From Paraburkholderia bryophila (lineage in GTDB: Bacteria > Pseudomonadota > Gammaproteobacteria > Burkholderiales > Burkholderiaceae): 64,000 nt of DNA. The notes beneath the pieces were generated by a model. The model was not told where the DNA came from. It was given only the letters and a program-made list of their open reading frames with translations, and searched no databases. A program made the translations under genes and the position numbers. Positions 8,354 to 17,385 of this stretch are shown one piece after another. The stretch spans positions 1-64,000 of the forward strand of contig NZ_QLTK01000006.1 of the NCBI RefSeq assembly GCF_003269035.1, in the 5' to 3' direction. Position 1 is the first letter of the stretch. Every line of letters starts with the position of its first letter.

Positions 8354-8857
8354 ATGGATTTGTTTATCTTTTACGTGGGCGGCAATGCCGGTAAGTCGAA
8401 TATTGAGGTCCACGATATTCAGTTCGTTGTTGCTGAACACCCCGAACAGGCTTGGCCGACCCTGCGAGAGGCATGGTTTGGCGACAAGGGCAAACTTCAC
8501 ATAGACGGTTACGCGCGCATTAAATGGGCTGACGGCTACCGCGTGACACTCTCCTGCGAACGCCCTGTAGCGGGGCCGAAGCTTTTTTTCGTGAACGTCG
8601 GTGCATATACTCCCGATTCATTGGCGGAGTTGCATGAATTCGGCTTGTTCGTGGCGGACTCTCCCGCAAATGCGAAAGAAAACGCGATGAAAAGGCTGCT
8701 GAGCGGAAGGCGACATCGACATAAGGACAATCTTCGGTCTGTGGACGACTGCATTGCGCTCGAGCAGGTAGGCGAGATGTTCGTCCATCTCACGCCACAT
8801 TCGGACGAACAGTCATTCGGTCCCGAATGGCAGGGCTACCAACCCATTGGTATCTAA
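8354..8857 (+). CDS. DUF1543 domain-containing protein
   Basis: A 167-residue soluble protein opening MDLFIFYVGGNAGKSNIEVHD, the typical start of the DUF1543 family (a Gly-containing first strand then an E-x-H-D segment). A second similar module appears near HIDGYARIKWADGYRV. The function of the family is not established. It stands alone, with no strong ribosome binding site before the ATG and about 730 bp of non-coding DNA upstream, so a link with the biosynthetic cassette is unproven. Confidence 0.75.
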   Translation: MDLFIFYVGGNAGKSNIEVHDIQFVVAEHPEQAWPTLREAWFGDKGKLHIDGYARIKWADGYRVTLSCERPVAGPKLFFVNVGAYTPDSLAELHEFGLFVADSPANAKENAMKRLLSGRRHRHKDNLRSVDDCIALEQVGEMFVHLTPHSDEQSFGPEWQGYQPIGI

Positions 8858-9237
8858 GAGCTTATTACCCGCGATATGCACTTCTCCAGAGGGTTGGGCG
8901 AGCCGATGTTTGACATATCCTTGGCCAGACAGCCACCGGCGCTATCCGCTATTGGCTTTGGTCAAGTTGTCGACAATCTGGGCCGGCGCGTCGAAGGGCC
9001 GTTCCTGGCCGACCGCTGCCTTGCGCGGTCGACCGTAGCCGACCCTCAACCGCCAGTCGAGCCAATTAACAGCTATGGCCTGTTGCAAGCTACAACGGTC
9101 ATTCACGCGTGCGGGGGGCTTGACCAAAGCCGTATCACCACCTGAGGACGATCTGCTATAACCTGGGTCGCTCCGCTCAGAAAGGCGGCCTGGCGAAGCG
9201 GCGTAGACCACGCGGAGGCAAGGATTGCCCGCCTGAC
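8858..9237. other. Intergenic region rich in GGCCGA/GTCGAC-type words
   Basis: About 380 bp without a credible gene. It contains GGCCGACC and GGTCGACC words also found in the gaps at 12160-12330, 13140-13200 and 13620-13700, which suggests a decayed dispersed intergenic repeat. I see no open frame with recognisable homology. Confidence 0.35.
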
Positions 9238-10107
9238 TCAAACATTGGCTAGCGCATCGATCGTTGCATCCAGAAGTGCGCGCAGTCGCGCGACGCGACG
9301 TAAATCGCGGTGAAAGCCAAGCCAGACATCGCGACCCGGCGGCGCTTCGTCTAAATCGACTCGTCGGATGCCCGGCGTCGCATCACCCAGCGGACAAGGC
9401 AGCACTGCAAAGCCAGATCCCTCAGCACACATGCGTGCCTGTACTCCGCGATTATTGCTGCCGAACACGATCCTGGCCCGGGGCAGCATGCGCTTGACCC
9501 ACTCGACGTCGGGCAGCGAGCCGAACTCGCTGTCCATGCTGATCAGCGCGTACCCGTCACCCCCGCCGCGAGTCGGCGGGACGAGATCCGCGTGCCCGTA
9601 CAACGCATAGTCGATGCGCATCAGCTTGCGCTGGATGACGTCCGGTTCGTCGAACGGCGTAATGCGGAAAAGCAGGTCCGCCTCGCGCCGCGCAAGGTTG
9701 TAGAGGCGCGAATCCGTGACGAGTTCCAACGAGATGCCCGGGTACTTCGCTAGAAAGCGCGCGAACACTGGCGTGAGTATGTGCACGCCGAACCAGTCCG
9801 ACGAGGAGACGCGCAGCAGACCGGTCAACTGGGTCTCTTTCCCGGTGAGCGCGCGCGTGAAGCCAAGCGCTTCCTCCTCCATTCGCTCGGCATAGACGAG
9901 CACCGTAGCACCCTCATCCGTCAGCACGAAGCCGTTGCTCGTGCGCTGGAACAGCGTATGTCCGAGTGCATCTTCGAGTGCGCGCAACCTGCGCCCCATC
10001 GTTGGCTGGGTCTGGCCCACGCGCTTCGCTGCTGCTCCCAGCGTGCCGCAGCGGGCAATCGCCAGAAAGATCCGGACATCGCCCCAGTCCAAGTGCGGTT
10101 CATTCAT
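9238..10107 (-). CDS. LysR-family transcriptional regulator
   Basis: A 289-residue LTTR. The N-terminal winged helix-turn-helix is plain (DVRIFLAIARCGTLGAAAKR, then TMGRRLRALEDALGHTLFQR), followed by the periplasmic-binding-like effector domain. The open frame extends further upstream, but residues before MNEPHLDWGD are not LTTR-like, so I place the start at 10107. It diverges from the MDR oxidoreductase gene at 10219, the classic LTTR-target arrangement, so it probably controls that gene. It is clearly paralogous to the LTTR at 16287 across the whole length (DVRIFLAIAR, GTLGAAA, PTMGRRLRALE, SSDWFG/SADWFG, YHRDLRR/FHRDLRR). Confidence 0.9.
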   Translation of the reverse strand: MNEPHLDWGDVRIFLAIARCGTLGAAAKRVGQTQPTMGRRLRALEDALGHTLFQRTSNGFVLTDEGATVLVYAERMEEEALGFTRALTGKETQLTGLLRVSSSDWFGVHILTPVFARFLAKYPGISLELVTDSRLYNLARREADLLFRITPFDEPDVIQRKLMRIDYALYGHADLVPPTRGGGDGYALISMDSEFGSLPDVEWVKRMLPRARIVFGSNNRGVQARMCAEGSGFAVLPCPLGDATPGIRRVDLDEAPPGRDVWLGFHRDLRRVARLRALLDATIDALANV

Positions 10108-10218
10108 TTTTGCATGAGCCATATGCAGAAACATCGATTTACATGCATTTGAGCATAAACCATGATAACGCATTGACTCGTTCACTCGACGGGAAACCAA
10201 CCCAGGAAGGCATCCACC

Positions 10219-11205
10219 ATGACCATGCAGGCGCTCGTCCTTAGCCGCTACAACGGCCCGCTCGAATTGACCGAAATCGCGATGCCCGAACCCGTACACG
10301 GCCAGGTACGTGTGCGCATTGCTGCAAGCGGTCTGAATCCGCTAGACACCAAGATCCGCGCTGGTAGCGCAGCGCATGCGAAGCATCCGCTCCCGTTGGT
10401 GCTCGGCATCGATATGGCTGGCGTGGTCGATGCCGTTGGGCCGGGGGTGACCGCTTTCCATGTCGGCGACGAGGTTTACGGCATGACGGGCGGCGTCGGT
10501 GGTCTTCAGGGCTCGCTGGCGCAGTATGCGGCGGTCGATGCCGACCTGCTTGCGATCAAGCCGGCCAACCTGTCGATGCGGGAATCCGCGGCGCTGCCCC
10601 TCGCGTTCATCACCTCCTATTCCGGAATTGTCGATCGGGCCCATCTGAAAGCGGGCCAAACTGTGCTGGTGCAAGGCGGAGCAGGCGGTGTCGGGCATAT
10701 CTCCGTGCAGCTTGCACGGGCCCTCGGCGTCCAGGTCTTCGCAACAGCGAGTGCACGCGACCACGGACTCGTTACGCGTCTGGGCGCCACGCCTATCGAC
10801 TACCGGTCGCAATCGGTCGAGCAGTATGTTGCATCGTTGACGCAGGACACAGGCTTCGACGTTGTGGTCGACACCGTTGGCGGCCCTTCGCTCGATGCAT
10901 CGTTTGCGGCAGTCAGGCACTTTGGACATGTCGTCAGCGCGTTGGGCTGGGGTACGCATTCGCTGGCGCCCCTGTCGTTTCGAGAAGCCACGTACTCAGG
11001 AGTCTTCACCCTCTATCCGCTCCTGAGCGGCACGCATCGAGCGCATCACGGAGCGATGCTGCGCGAGGCCACACGGTTGATCGAAGCGGGCAAGCTCACG
11101 CCGAATCTCGATCCTCGCCGGTTCGACCTGCCATCGGCGGAACTCGCCTACGAGGCGATCACGAATGCCACCGCACGCGGGAAGATCGTGGTGGACGTCG
11201 CGTGA
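10219..11205 (+). CDS. Zinc-independent MDR-family NADPH:quinone oxidoreductase-like
   Basis: A 328-residue medium-chain dehydrogenase/reductase. The N-terminal GroES-like domain holds SGLNPLDTKIRAG (about 35-47) and VLGIDMAGVVDAVGPGV. The Rossmann domain carries VLVQGGAGGVGHISVQLARALG (from about residue 150), where AGGVG is the NADPH loop. The cysteine-rich zinc loop of alcohol dehydrogenases is absent, fitting the QOR/crotonyl reductase branch, which reduces quinones or activated alkenes. AGGAAGG lies just before the ATG. It is divergent from a LysR gene. The substrate is unknown. Confidence 0.88.
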   Translation: MTMQALVLSRYNGPLELTEIAMPEPVHGQVRVRIAASGLNPLDTKIRAGSAAHAKHPLPLVLGIDMAGVVDAVGPGVTAFHVGDEVYGMTGGVGGLQGSLAQYAAVDADLLAIKPANLSMRESAALPLAFITSYSGIVDRAHLKAGQTVLVQGGAGGVGHISVQLARALGVQVFATASARDHGLVTRLGATPIDYRSQSVEQYVASLTQDTGFDVVVDTVGGPSLDASFAAVRHFGHVVSALGWGTHSLAPLSFREATYSGVFTLYPLLSGTHRAHHGAMLREATRLIEAGKLTPNLDPRRFDLPSAELAYEAITNATARGKIVVDVA

Positions 11206-11388
11206 GATCGAACGAGGTCAGCTTCGCGGTGTCGATTCATGACTGCCCCACGAGGTGGGCGCAGGCGGCCCTCCATTTTTGCAGAATCAAAAAGCTCACT
11301 ATCCGACCTAACCGGATATTCGAGTGACCGTCGCGTCCCGAGAGCGAACGACTAGAACTGGCCGAACACAGCCCGGCGTCGTAGTTTG

Positions 11389-12129
11389 CTAGCAGCGTGC
11401 ACGCACACAAATGAATGCCGGGGCTTGTGACAGCTCCGCGTACAACGATTCCGACGCCGCTTTCATCTCGGGAAGCGGTCGAGGTTCGACAAAGCAATCC
11501 AATAGCCAGCCACTTTCTGATAACCCGTTGAGAATGTCGGAAAGCGGCCGACGGTAAGCCTGCACATACGGTTTCGGTTCACCGAAGCCGGACCAATACA
11601 GCCCGAAGCGGGAAGTCGTGAAGTAAGTATCTCCGCCACGGGTTCGTTCATCCATCCAGTCGCGCATAGGATGGGCCATAGAAAACACCAAACGTGCGCC
11701 GACTCGTGCGACTCGTCTGAACTCGCTAAAAACGGGTTTGAGGTCTTCCACGTAGTCGAGGGCGAGCGAGCACAGAATCTTGTCGAACGACGGGGCCGGA
11801 AGCCAGTCGAGCGGAGCTGCAAGGTCGCCTGTCACCACTTCTACTGGAAGTTCGGCGCACCGGTGGCGTGCTAGATCGACCATCTGTGGCGTTATATCGA
11901 ACGCGTGGACCGCTGCGCCGTTTCGGGCGAGATGTTCGCTGCAAATGCCGGGTCCGCATCCGGCATCTAGGACACGCAACCCGTCGACATCACCGAGAAG
12001 CGACATCGTCGCGGGGCGCTCGTAGAGCGCATTGTGCGGCTTCGTCGTAACGGCGGCTGCGTATCGGTCGGCAAACCCGGAATAGGCCATATGTCCGATG
12101 GACTGAGTCGATTCATTCATGTCGGTCAC
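11389..12129 (-). CDS. Class I SAM-dependent methyltransferase
   Basis: A 246-residue protein with methyltransferase motif I VLDAGCGPGI (about 55-64), an acidic residue ending strand 2 (VHAFDIT), and FDKILCSLALDYVEDL as motif IV/post-IV. The layout matches the Methyltransf_11/25 group, which methylates small molecules at N, O or C. Met4 (12120) is an alternative start. It is a single gene between the MDR oxidoreductase and an orphan membrane-protein gene, so the context does not reveal the substrate. Confidence 0.85.
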   Translation of the reverse strand: MTDMNESTQSIGHMAYSGFADRYAAAVTTKPHNALYERPATMSLLGDVDGLRVLDAGCGPGICSEHLARNGAAVHAFDITPQMVDLARHRCAELPVEVVTGDLAAPLDWLPAPSFDKILCSLALDYVEDLKPVFSEFRRVARVGARLVFSMAHPMRDWMDERTRGGDTYFTTSRFGLYWSGFGEPKPYVQAYRRPLSDILNGLSESGWLLDCFVEPRPLPEMKAASESLYAELSQAPAFICVRARC

Positions 12130-12364
12130 GCGTTTGCTTTCGCGTCAAGGGAAGACTGCTGACGATTGTCAGCGGTTTGGATGCCGATGTCGACCGGCCG
12201 AACTCGGTCCGATGCAAAGTGGATAATTGTCCAGCCACAAAGCACTCAGCATCAGGCTCAGATTGACCCGTAGCGGCCAGCGGTCGCGCTCCGAAGCAGA
12301 CACTCAAAAGCACGGGCAAGTAACCGGTCACGGGTTGTTCCCATTGCTAAAAATTGTCGTCCCG

Positions 12365-12964
12365 TCAGTTCTCTTGAGAAGTTGACATGTAGGCATTGAT
12401 GTAGGCCTCCAAATGCCGGTCTCTCAATAGCGACAAGTTAATTACATCCCTCTCTGATTTTCCATTGACGTTTTTAAATGTCACCACGATCGATGGCACT
12501 CTCCTGTATCCACCAGTCGCAGCTACGTTTGCAACGAAAGCCCACGGGAATTGAAAATTCCCATGTTTATAGCCAGTTTTTGAAAGCGTTACTGCGGGTG
12601 TGTTGATGCTCCACCAAATTCGAACAGTGTCGCAAGCCTTCCTTCCAAAGAAAATTGTTGCGGGCAAAAAAATTATGCCAAGCACGATTGCAGCCAGACG
12701 ATCATTTGGCTGCTTCGAGGGAGCCCACAACCACGCGGCGTTCATGAACAGAAACGTTCCAGTGAGGACTAGTTGAGAAATCGCTTCAAATGCAACTGCT
12801 CCCTTTGAGTAGAAAAAATGCATGCATTGAGGAATGTCTTTTTTTTCTAATATTTTATTGATCTCTATCCGCCACTTTTCGGCGTCTTTGCCGATTTTTA
12901 CCATTCCATATGGCACAATGACGAGGAGTACAGGCAACATCAGCAAAAAAATTATTTTACCCAA
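12365..12964 (-). CDS. Hypothetical membrane protein, AT-rich
   Basis: A 199-residue protein I do not recognise. It has an N-terminal hydrophobic helix (about 4-22), two further hydrophobic stretches (about 58-80 and 88-105), and a polar C-terminal half from about 110 with a predicted beta-rich character (YRRVPSIVVTFKNVNG). The start is TTG at 12964, preceded by AGGGG; ATG codons downstream are possible. Base composition is visibly more AT-rich than in neighbouring genes (many AAA, ATT and TTT codons), which suggests recent acquisition. No neighbour explains its role. Confidence 0.6.
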   Translation of the reverse strand: MGKIIFLLMLPVLLVIVPYGMVKIGKDAEKWRIEINKILEKKDIPQCMHFFYSKGAVAFEAISQLVLTGTFLFMNAAWLWAPSKQPNDRLAAIVLGIIFLPATIFFGRKACDTVRIWWSINTPAVTLSKTGYKHGNFQFPWAFVANVAATGGYRRVPSIVVTFKNVNGKSERDVINLSLLRDRHLEAYINAYMSTSQEN

Positions 12965-13203
12965 CTCTCAACCCCTTTTCGGAAGCGATAGATAATAAAT
13001 TAATTTTACTTCGGTTTCTAAGGTTCTGTATAGACAAAAATGGTCCTGAACTAAGCGCATTGCAATGTAACCCGACTCAACTATTTGCACTTGCTAACCA
13101 GTAACCTATAATCGCAGTATCGCCGATTGTCGATGATTTCGCCTGATGTGTCGAATGTCGCCTCCTGGCCGAACCCGGTCGGCTAGTCGGCCCGTCATTG
13201 CTT

Positions 13204-13566
13204 CTAACTTTTGGTCCGGGTTATTGCCTTGAAAATCACTTCGTCGCGCGTGACTACAAAAAGCGAAGGCAAACCCGCGCCCAGCACATGTAAGGGCTGC
13301 AACTCAACTACCTGCTTCCAGAACTTCTCCGTGAATTCGTCTTTCGTGGCAAGCGCACTGAATTGGAAGCGATTGACGAAGTTTTGATGCGGCGACAGAC
13401 CAGCATGACTGTCGTAGACGTACCACTCGTCAAAGCCTGGAGAAGGAAGTTGCGATACGGCGCTGATCCGGGGGCTTAGAGCAAGCGTGCCATGCTGCGT
13501 CCATCCAGCAGAAAATTCCTCTTTGGTCGGCAATTTGCGCGTCGTCTCCTTGGTTCCATTCAACAA
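13204..13566 (-). CDS. Hypothetical protein, possibly 5'-eroded
   Basis: A 120-residue frame with protein-like composition (FSAGWTQHGTLALSPRIS, FDEWYVYDSHAGLSPHQNF) but no family I recognise. The first start-like codon is TTG at 13566, yet the open frame continues upstream about ten more codons (reading EQAVVWGIRL) to a stop without an ATG. This suggests that the original N-terminus was lost or altered. It may be an orphan of the same acquired segment as the AT-rich gene at 12365. Whether it is expressed is uncertain. Confidence 0.45.
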   Translation of the reverse strand: MLNGTKETTRKLPTKEEFSAGWTQHGTLALSPRISAVSQLPSPGFDEWYVYDSHAGLSPHQNFVNRFQFSALATKDEFTEKFWKQVVELQPLHVLGAGLPSLFVVTRDEVIFKAITRTKS

Positions 13567-13856
13567 CCGGATACCCCAAACGACTGCCTGTTCGTCTCAA
13601 ACTAGCCTCCTCAAGGCACGCGTGCAACTGTCGACGGTCTGTCTACGGATGTCGACTGACCGTCTGTGGCCGAACTGCGCTCGACGACGACCGGCGCTTC
13701 GCCCCGAAGCTGCCTTCGTATCTTCTCCAAAGCGCCCAATCAACACACGCCTCTCGGCGTCAAGGTCACAGCCCTACGCCGAAGTCCTCGAACTCGCGTG
13801 GGCTTCAGCGGATTCCTGCGGCCCTCCTGATTGGCAAGTTGCATTCCAGTACGCCG

Positions 13857-14705
13857 CTAGCCGTGATCTATTGTGAACTTCGCAATTGCGGACCAGTCAC
13901 GATCACCGAAACCCGCGTCGACGGCGTCACGCATCCGGTAGTGAACGGCATCGAGCATCGGCAGTACGCGAGCCGCAGCGGTGGCGGCCTCCCTGGCCAG
14001 ACGAAGATCCTTGAGACCCAGCGTTGCCTTGAATCCGGGTTGGTATTCGCTACGGATGATATTGCTGGAATAGGTCTGATAGGGGCGACTGCCGAACAGC
14101 GTACCCAAGATCAATTCAAAGAAGCGCTCTCGCGAAAGTCCGTTTGTCTCCGTTAGCACTACGGCTTCCGCCATCGCCTCGATGGCCATCGCGATCATCA
14201 TGTTGCAGGCGATCTTGGCGGCGTAGGCCGTGGGCGGCTCATCGCCCATGTCCCAGACGTGTTTGCTGATGACTTCCAGTGCCGGCATTACTTTTTTCAG
14301 CGCAGCAGGCGCGCCGGCTGCGAGGACGTTGAGGTCTCCTTTAGCGGCGACATCCGGCCGCCCGAGCACAGGAGCCGCCACATAGGCGATACCTGCCGCG
14401 CGATGAATCTCCATCAGTTCCCGCGCGAATGCCACTGAGATTGTCGATGCCACTACATGCACCAAACCCGGCCGTGCCTGATACAGCGGATTCGCGTCCA
14501 GCAGCACGCTGCGGATCGCCTGGTCGTCGGCCAGCATCGTCAAGGCAATGTCGGCCTGCAACGCTTGCGCAGGCGTCTCCACGATGCGCACACCATCCAC
14601 ATTCCCGCCTGAACGATTCCACGCTGTGACCGTGTGACCGGCAGCGACCAGATTGCGGGCAATTTCCCGGCCCATTGCTCCAAGACCGATGATTCCAATT
14701 TCCAT
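13857..14705 (-). CDS. Beta-hydroxyacid dehydrogenase (3-hydroxyisobutyrate/6-phosphogluconate dehydrogenase family)
   Basis: A 282-residue NAD(P)-dependent oxidoreductase. MEIGIIGLGAMGREIARNLV is the N-terminal Rossmann motif (GxGxxG), WNRS ends strand 2, and the catalytic-Lys segment is in AYAAKIACNMMIAM (about 168-181). The family oxidises beta-hydroxyacids or reduces semialdehydes and imines. I chose the ATG at 14705, preceded by CAGGAGAG, over the upstream start at 14774, which would overlap the hydrolase gene. It follows the alpha/beta hydrolase gene by about 35 bp on the same strand, so the two are probably cotranscribed. Confidence 0.87.
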   Translation of the reverse strand: MEIGIIGLGAMGREIARNLVAAGHTVTAWNRSGGNVDGVRIVETPAQALQADIALTMLADDQAIRSVLLDANPLYQARPGLVHVVASTISVAFARELMEIHRAAGIAYVAAPVLGRPDVAAKGDLNVLAAGAPAALKKVMPALEVISKHVWDMGDEPPTAYAAKIACNMMIAMAIEAMAEAVVLTETNGLSRERFFELILGTLFGSRPYQTYSSNIIRSEYQPGFKATLGLKDLRLAREAATAAARVLPMLDAVHYRMRDAVDAGFGDRDWSAIAKFTIDHG

Positions 14706-14740
14706 TTGACTCTCCTGACAGACGGGTTTATTCCTCTCGC

Positions 14741-15736
14741 TCAATCGGGTGTTTCCGTGTTCTCGACCAGCCACTTCAACACCGGCACCAGGGCATCATC
14801 CGAGTTCTTTTCGTAGATAAGCCCGTGGCCGTTTCCGAACACACCGTGGTCGGGAAGATGCAACACTTCCGCCCGGCTGCCAGCCGCCTTCAGTTGCTCG
14901 ACAGCGGGTCGACTGGCGGCGGCGAAGGCCGAGGCTTCGGCGGTGACGGCGACGATCGGCAAACCGGCGAGTGCAGGCAACCGGTGTGTGCCAGGAAGCG
15001 CCGCCCGCAGCTCCTCAGGCGTTGCGACAGGCGGCTCCCAGTTGAGCGGGGCCGCCGCGAGGCCCCACGTGAGCGACCCGATATTGGGAATACGTGCGAA
15101 CGGCGGGCCCATCGGCTCAACGGCGACGATCCCTTTGACCAGCCCGGGCCGACGGTCTGCTACAAGCCAGCCAACGGGTCCCGACGCTGAGTGCGTCAGG
15201 AGGATCGCCGGACCGATCCTATCGAGCAACTTTGCGATCCTGTCCGCCTCCATGTCCTCGGAAAACGCGAGGTCTGCGGGAAGCGGCCCATAGCCAGCAA
15301 TGAACTCGTCCATCGCTGCCTCGTCGTCCCGGGCAAATGGCCATTGGGTGTGTTGGGCTTCATATTGTGTCGGGAAGTAGATATCGCGCCCGTGTTCATA
15401 GGAGAAGCCGGGCCCCATTGGACCCATCGTCTCGACGTGGTACGGCGATCGCCCTTGTCCAGGGCGATCCACCACGAGTACCGCGTAGCCCGCTTCCACC
15501 AGACGTTGTGCCCAGCCCGGACGGCCATCCGGTGTGTCAAACCACTCGGTTCCCTGATAGCCGCCGCCATGCACAAGCACAATCGGCCAAGGCCGCGTGA
15601 CCGCCTCAGGCGCCTCCCACTCCACGAAAAGCGGGCCGCATTGGTAGGTCTGTCCGTCTCGCTCGATGCGATCGCCCGAAATCCACATATGTCCGCGACG
15701 CACGGTGCGCAGGGCAGAATTTTTCCAGAAGGCCAA
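14741..15736 (-). CDS. Alpha/beta-hydrolase family protein
   Basis: A 331-residue serine hydrolase. VLVHGGGYQGTEW (about 53-65) supplies the oxyanion HGGG motif, DRPGQGRSPYH is the strand after it, and THSASGP carries the nucleophile elbow Ser (about 185, a Gx-less variant HSASG). LPDHGVFGNGHGLIYE near the C-terminus gives candidate catalytic His residues. Esterase, lactonase or C-C hydrolase activity are all possible. The start is TTG at 15736 with GGAG seven bases upstream. It lies between an EthD-like gene and a hydroxyacid dehydrogenase gene, all on the minus strand. Confidence 0.85.
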   Translation of the reverse strand: MAFWKNSALRTVRRGHMWISGDRIERDGQTYQCGPLFVEWEAPEAVTRPWPIVLVHGGGYQGTEWFDTPDGRPGWAQRLVEAGYAVLVVDRPGQGRSPYHVETMGPMGPGFSYEHGRDIYFPTQYEAQHTQWPFARDDEAAMDEFIAGYGPLPADLAFSEDMEADRIAKLLDRIGPAILLTHSASGPVGWLVADRRPGLVKGIVAVEPMGPPFARIPNIGSLTWGLAAAPLNWEPPVATPEELRAALPGTHRLPALAGLPIVAVTAEASAFAAASRPAVEQLKAAGSRAEVLHLPDHGVFGNGHGLIYEKNSDDALVPVLKWLVENTETPD

Positions 15737-15796
15737 GTTATTTCTCCGGTGTTGTGCAAGTGAGAGGCATGTAGCGCCGATGTGGAATTGACCCGC

Positions 15797-16111
15797 TCAG
15801 AGCGAAGCGATGCGCAAGCGTGTGGGGGCAAGGTCGGTGAAACTCGGAACGTCGGCCATGACCTCTTGGGTTTCCGGAGATCCGAAGGCGGTTGCGATGG
15901 CGGCCTCGTCCCGAAAGCGGCATTCACAAATCACAAGCGTGCCGATATGCGTCGACGACGGGAAGAAAGCCGCGATGCTCTCAAGGCCGTAGCGCTGCCA
16001 CGCCTGCATCACCAGCGGCAGGTGCCGTTCGATGTAATAGCGCCGATCGAAACGGTCGCCTGGCGCGCCCTCGTAGGTGACGTACACGGTCGGCGATTCA
16101 GTGTGCGACAT
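15797..16111 (-). CDS. EthD-like / dimeric alpha-beta barrel protein
   Basis: A 104-residue protein with the EthD pattern: VYVTYEGAPGDRFDRRYYIERHLPLV opens with the first strand and a D-xx-YY-xxHLPL helix, and the second half includes GTLVICECRFRDEAAIATAF. EthD-type proteins are ferredoxin-like dimers linked to ether or organic-acid catabolism in some bacteria, with a mostly unresolved role. I chose the ATG at 16111 (AGGGAAA upstream) over 16171, because the earlier residues are not EthD-like. It is first in a minus-strand set with the hydrolase and dehydrogenase genes, divergent from the LysR gene at 16287. Confidence 0.8.
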   Translation of the reverse strand: MSHTESPTVYVTYEGAPGDRFDRRYYIERHLPLVMQAWQRYGLESIAAFFPSSTHIGTLVICECRFRDEAAIATAFGSPETQEVMADVPSFTDLAPTRLRIASL

Positions 16112-16223
16112 GAGAATTTCCCTTTTGACTATTTCTCCCGAGCTGTCCCGGCCCGGAATCTGGCACCCCAATCAGGCTAGCCGCGAGGGCGTTTCGACAT
16201 GGGACGGAGCGAAGTTTCACGCA

Positions 16224-16252
16224 TTCACTATTGTTCGGCAATTCAATATAAT
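16224..16252 (+). promoter_or_regulatory. Sigma70-type promoter for the LysR gene
   Basis: TTCACT (16224-16229), a 17-bp spacer and a perfect TATAAT (16247-16252). Transcription would start near 16259. This excludes the ATG at 16251, inside the -10 box, and supports the ATG at 16287 as the LysR start. Confidence 0.6.
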
Positions 16253-16286
16253 GAACACTCTTCGTTCATTTTTGTGGGTACCGGGT

Positions 16287-17138
16287 ATGGAGTGGAGCGA
16301 TGTCCGGATCTTCCTTGCAATAGCGCGCACTGGAACATTGGGCGCAGCGGCACGACTGTTGCACCTTAGCCATCCGACAATGGGAAGACGGCTTCGCGCG
16401 CTGGAAGAAGCCACCGGACAGGTGCTGTTTCAGCGAACGGCCGAGGGTTTTGTGCTGACGGAGGAGGGCACCGCGATCCTGCCTCTCGCCGAGCAGATGG
16501 AAGACAGCGCGCTAACCATGGAGCGGCGCCTGGCCGGTGAACAGCAACAACTGGAAGGAACGCTCAGAGTGTCATCGGCCGACTGGTTTGGCGCCTATGT
16601 CCTGCCGCCAGTGATCGTTGAATACTCGCGCGAGTATCCGCATGTCGAGATCGAGGTCCTGACGGGAACGCGCCTGTTCAACCTCGCGCAGCGTGAAGCG
16701 GACGTTGCCTTTCGTATCGTTCCATTCGATGGGCCTGACATCGTGCAGAGACGGTTGACCCCGATGCGATATGGCGTCTACGTGAATCACGCGAGCGCCG
16801 ATCCGACGGAAGGTGACGGCACGGGGAACCGTTTAATCGCAATGGATACGTCGACGGGTAGCTTTCCCGATATCGAATGGCTACAAAACCGGTTTCCAAA
16901 CGCCAGTGTCGTATTGCAGTCGAACAACCGTAACGTCCAGGCCCAGATGTGTGCGATGGGTTTGGGCATTGCTGTACTGCCGCGGCCTGTCGGAGATCAG
17001 GTCGGCACGATTCGCAGGCTCGAGCTTGGCGAAGAGCCACCACATCGCGAGATGTGGATGGGCTATCACCGCGATCTGAGGCGGTTACACCGCCTGCGCG
17101 CATTCGTGGATATTGTCATCAAGCACCTGGCCAATTAG
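16287..17138 (+). CDS. LysR-family transcriptional regulator
   Basis: A 283-residue LTTR. The winged helix-turn-helix is at the extreme N-terminus (DVRIFLAIARTGTLGAAARL, then TMGRRLRALEEATGQVLFQR), and an effector domain follows, beginning about residue 90 (GTLRVSSADWFGAYVLPPVI). It is a paralogue of the LTTR at 9238. The upstream ATG at 16251 falls in the promoter -10 hexamer, so 16287 is the better start. It is divergent from the EthD/hydrolase/dehydrogenase set at 13.9-16.1 kb, the likely regulatory target. Confidence 0.9.
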   Translation: MEWSDVRIFLAIARTGTLGAAARLLHLSHPTMGRRLRALEEATGQVLFQRTAEGFVLTEEGTAILPLAEQMEDSALTMERRLAGEQQQLEGTLRVSSADWFGAYVLPPVIVEYSREYPHVEIEVLTGTRLFNLAQREADVAFRIVPFDGPDIVQRRLTPMRYGVYVNHASADPTEGDGTGNRLIAMDTSTGSFPDIEWLQNRFPNASVVLQSNNRNVQAQMCAMGLGIAVLPRPVGDQVGTIRRLELGEEPPHREMWMGYHRDLRRLHRLRAFVDIVIKHLAN

Positions 17139-17385
17139 GCACGCCCAGGTTCTCGGCCATTTCGGCATGGTCGTGAATCGCGGCGTTGACCGCGAGTTTT
17201 GAAAGAGGCTCGAACAGCGCCAATGACCCTCGGTCTCCATCTTGGAGCCGAGATTAATCCCGCTCTTTCGCATTGGCGGCAACGCGTATGTAGGACGCGT
17301 CTCGTCTCCGATGTGCGGCGCAGATGACAGCCGTTGCGGAATAGTGAGTGGTGCAGGTGGCTCTATTGCGGGAAGGCGCCACGGC

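Noticed and set aside
16251..16253. ATG at 16251 as the LysR start
   Set aside because: It lies within the TATAAT -10 hexamer of the likely promoter, so it would not be transcribed.
17139..17240. Minus-strand frame reading ALFEPLSKLAVNAAIHDHAEMA
   Set aside because: It looks protein-like for about 35 codons and overlaps the LysR stop codon, but I recognise no family and the upstream part is not open in a credible way; possibly a remnant.
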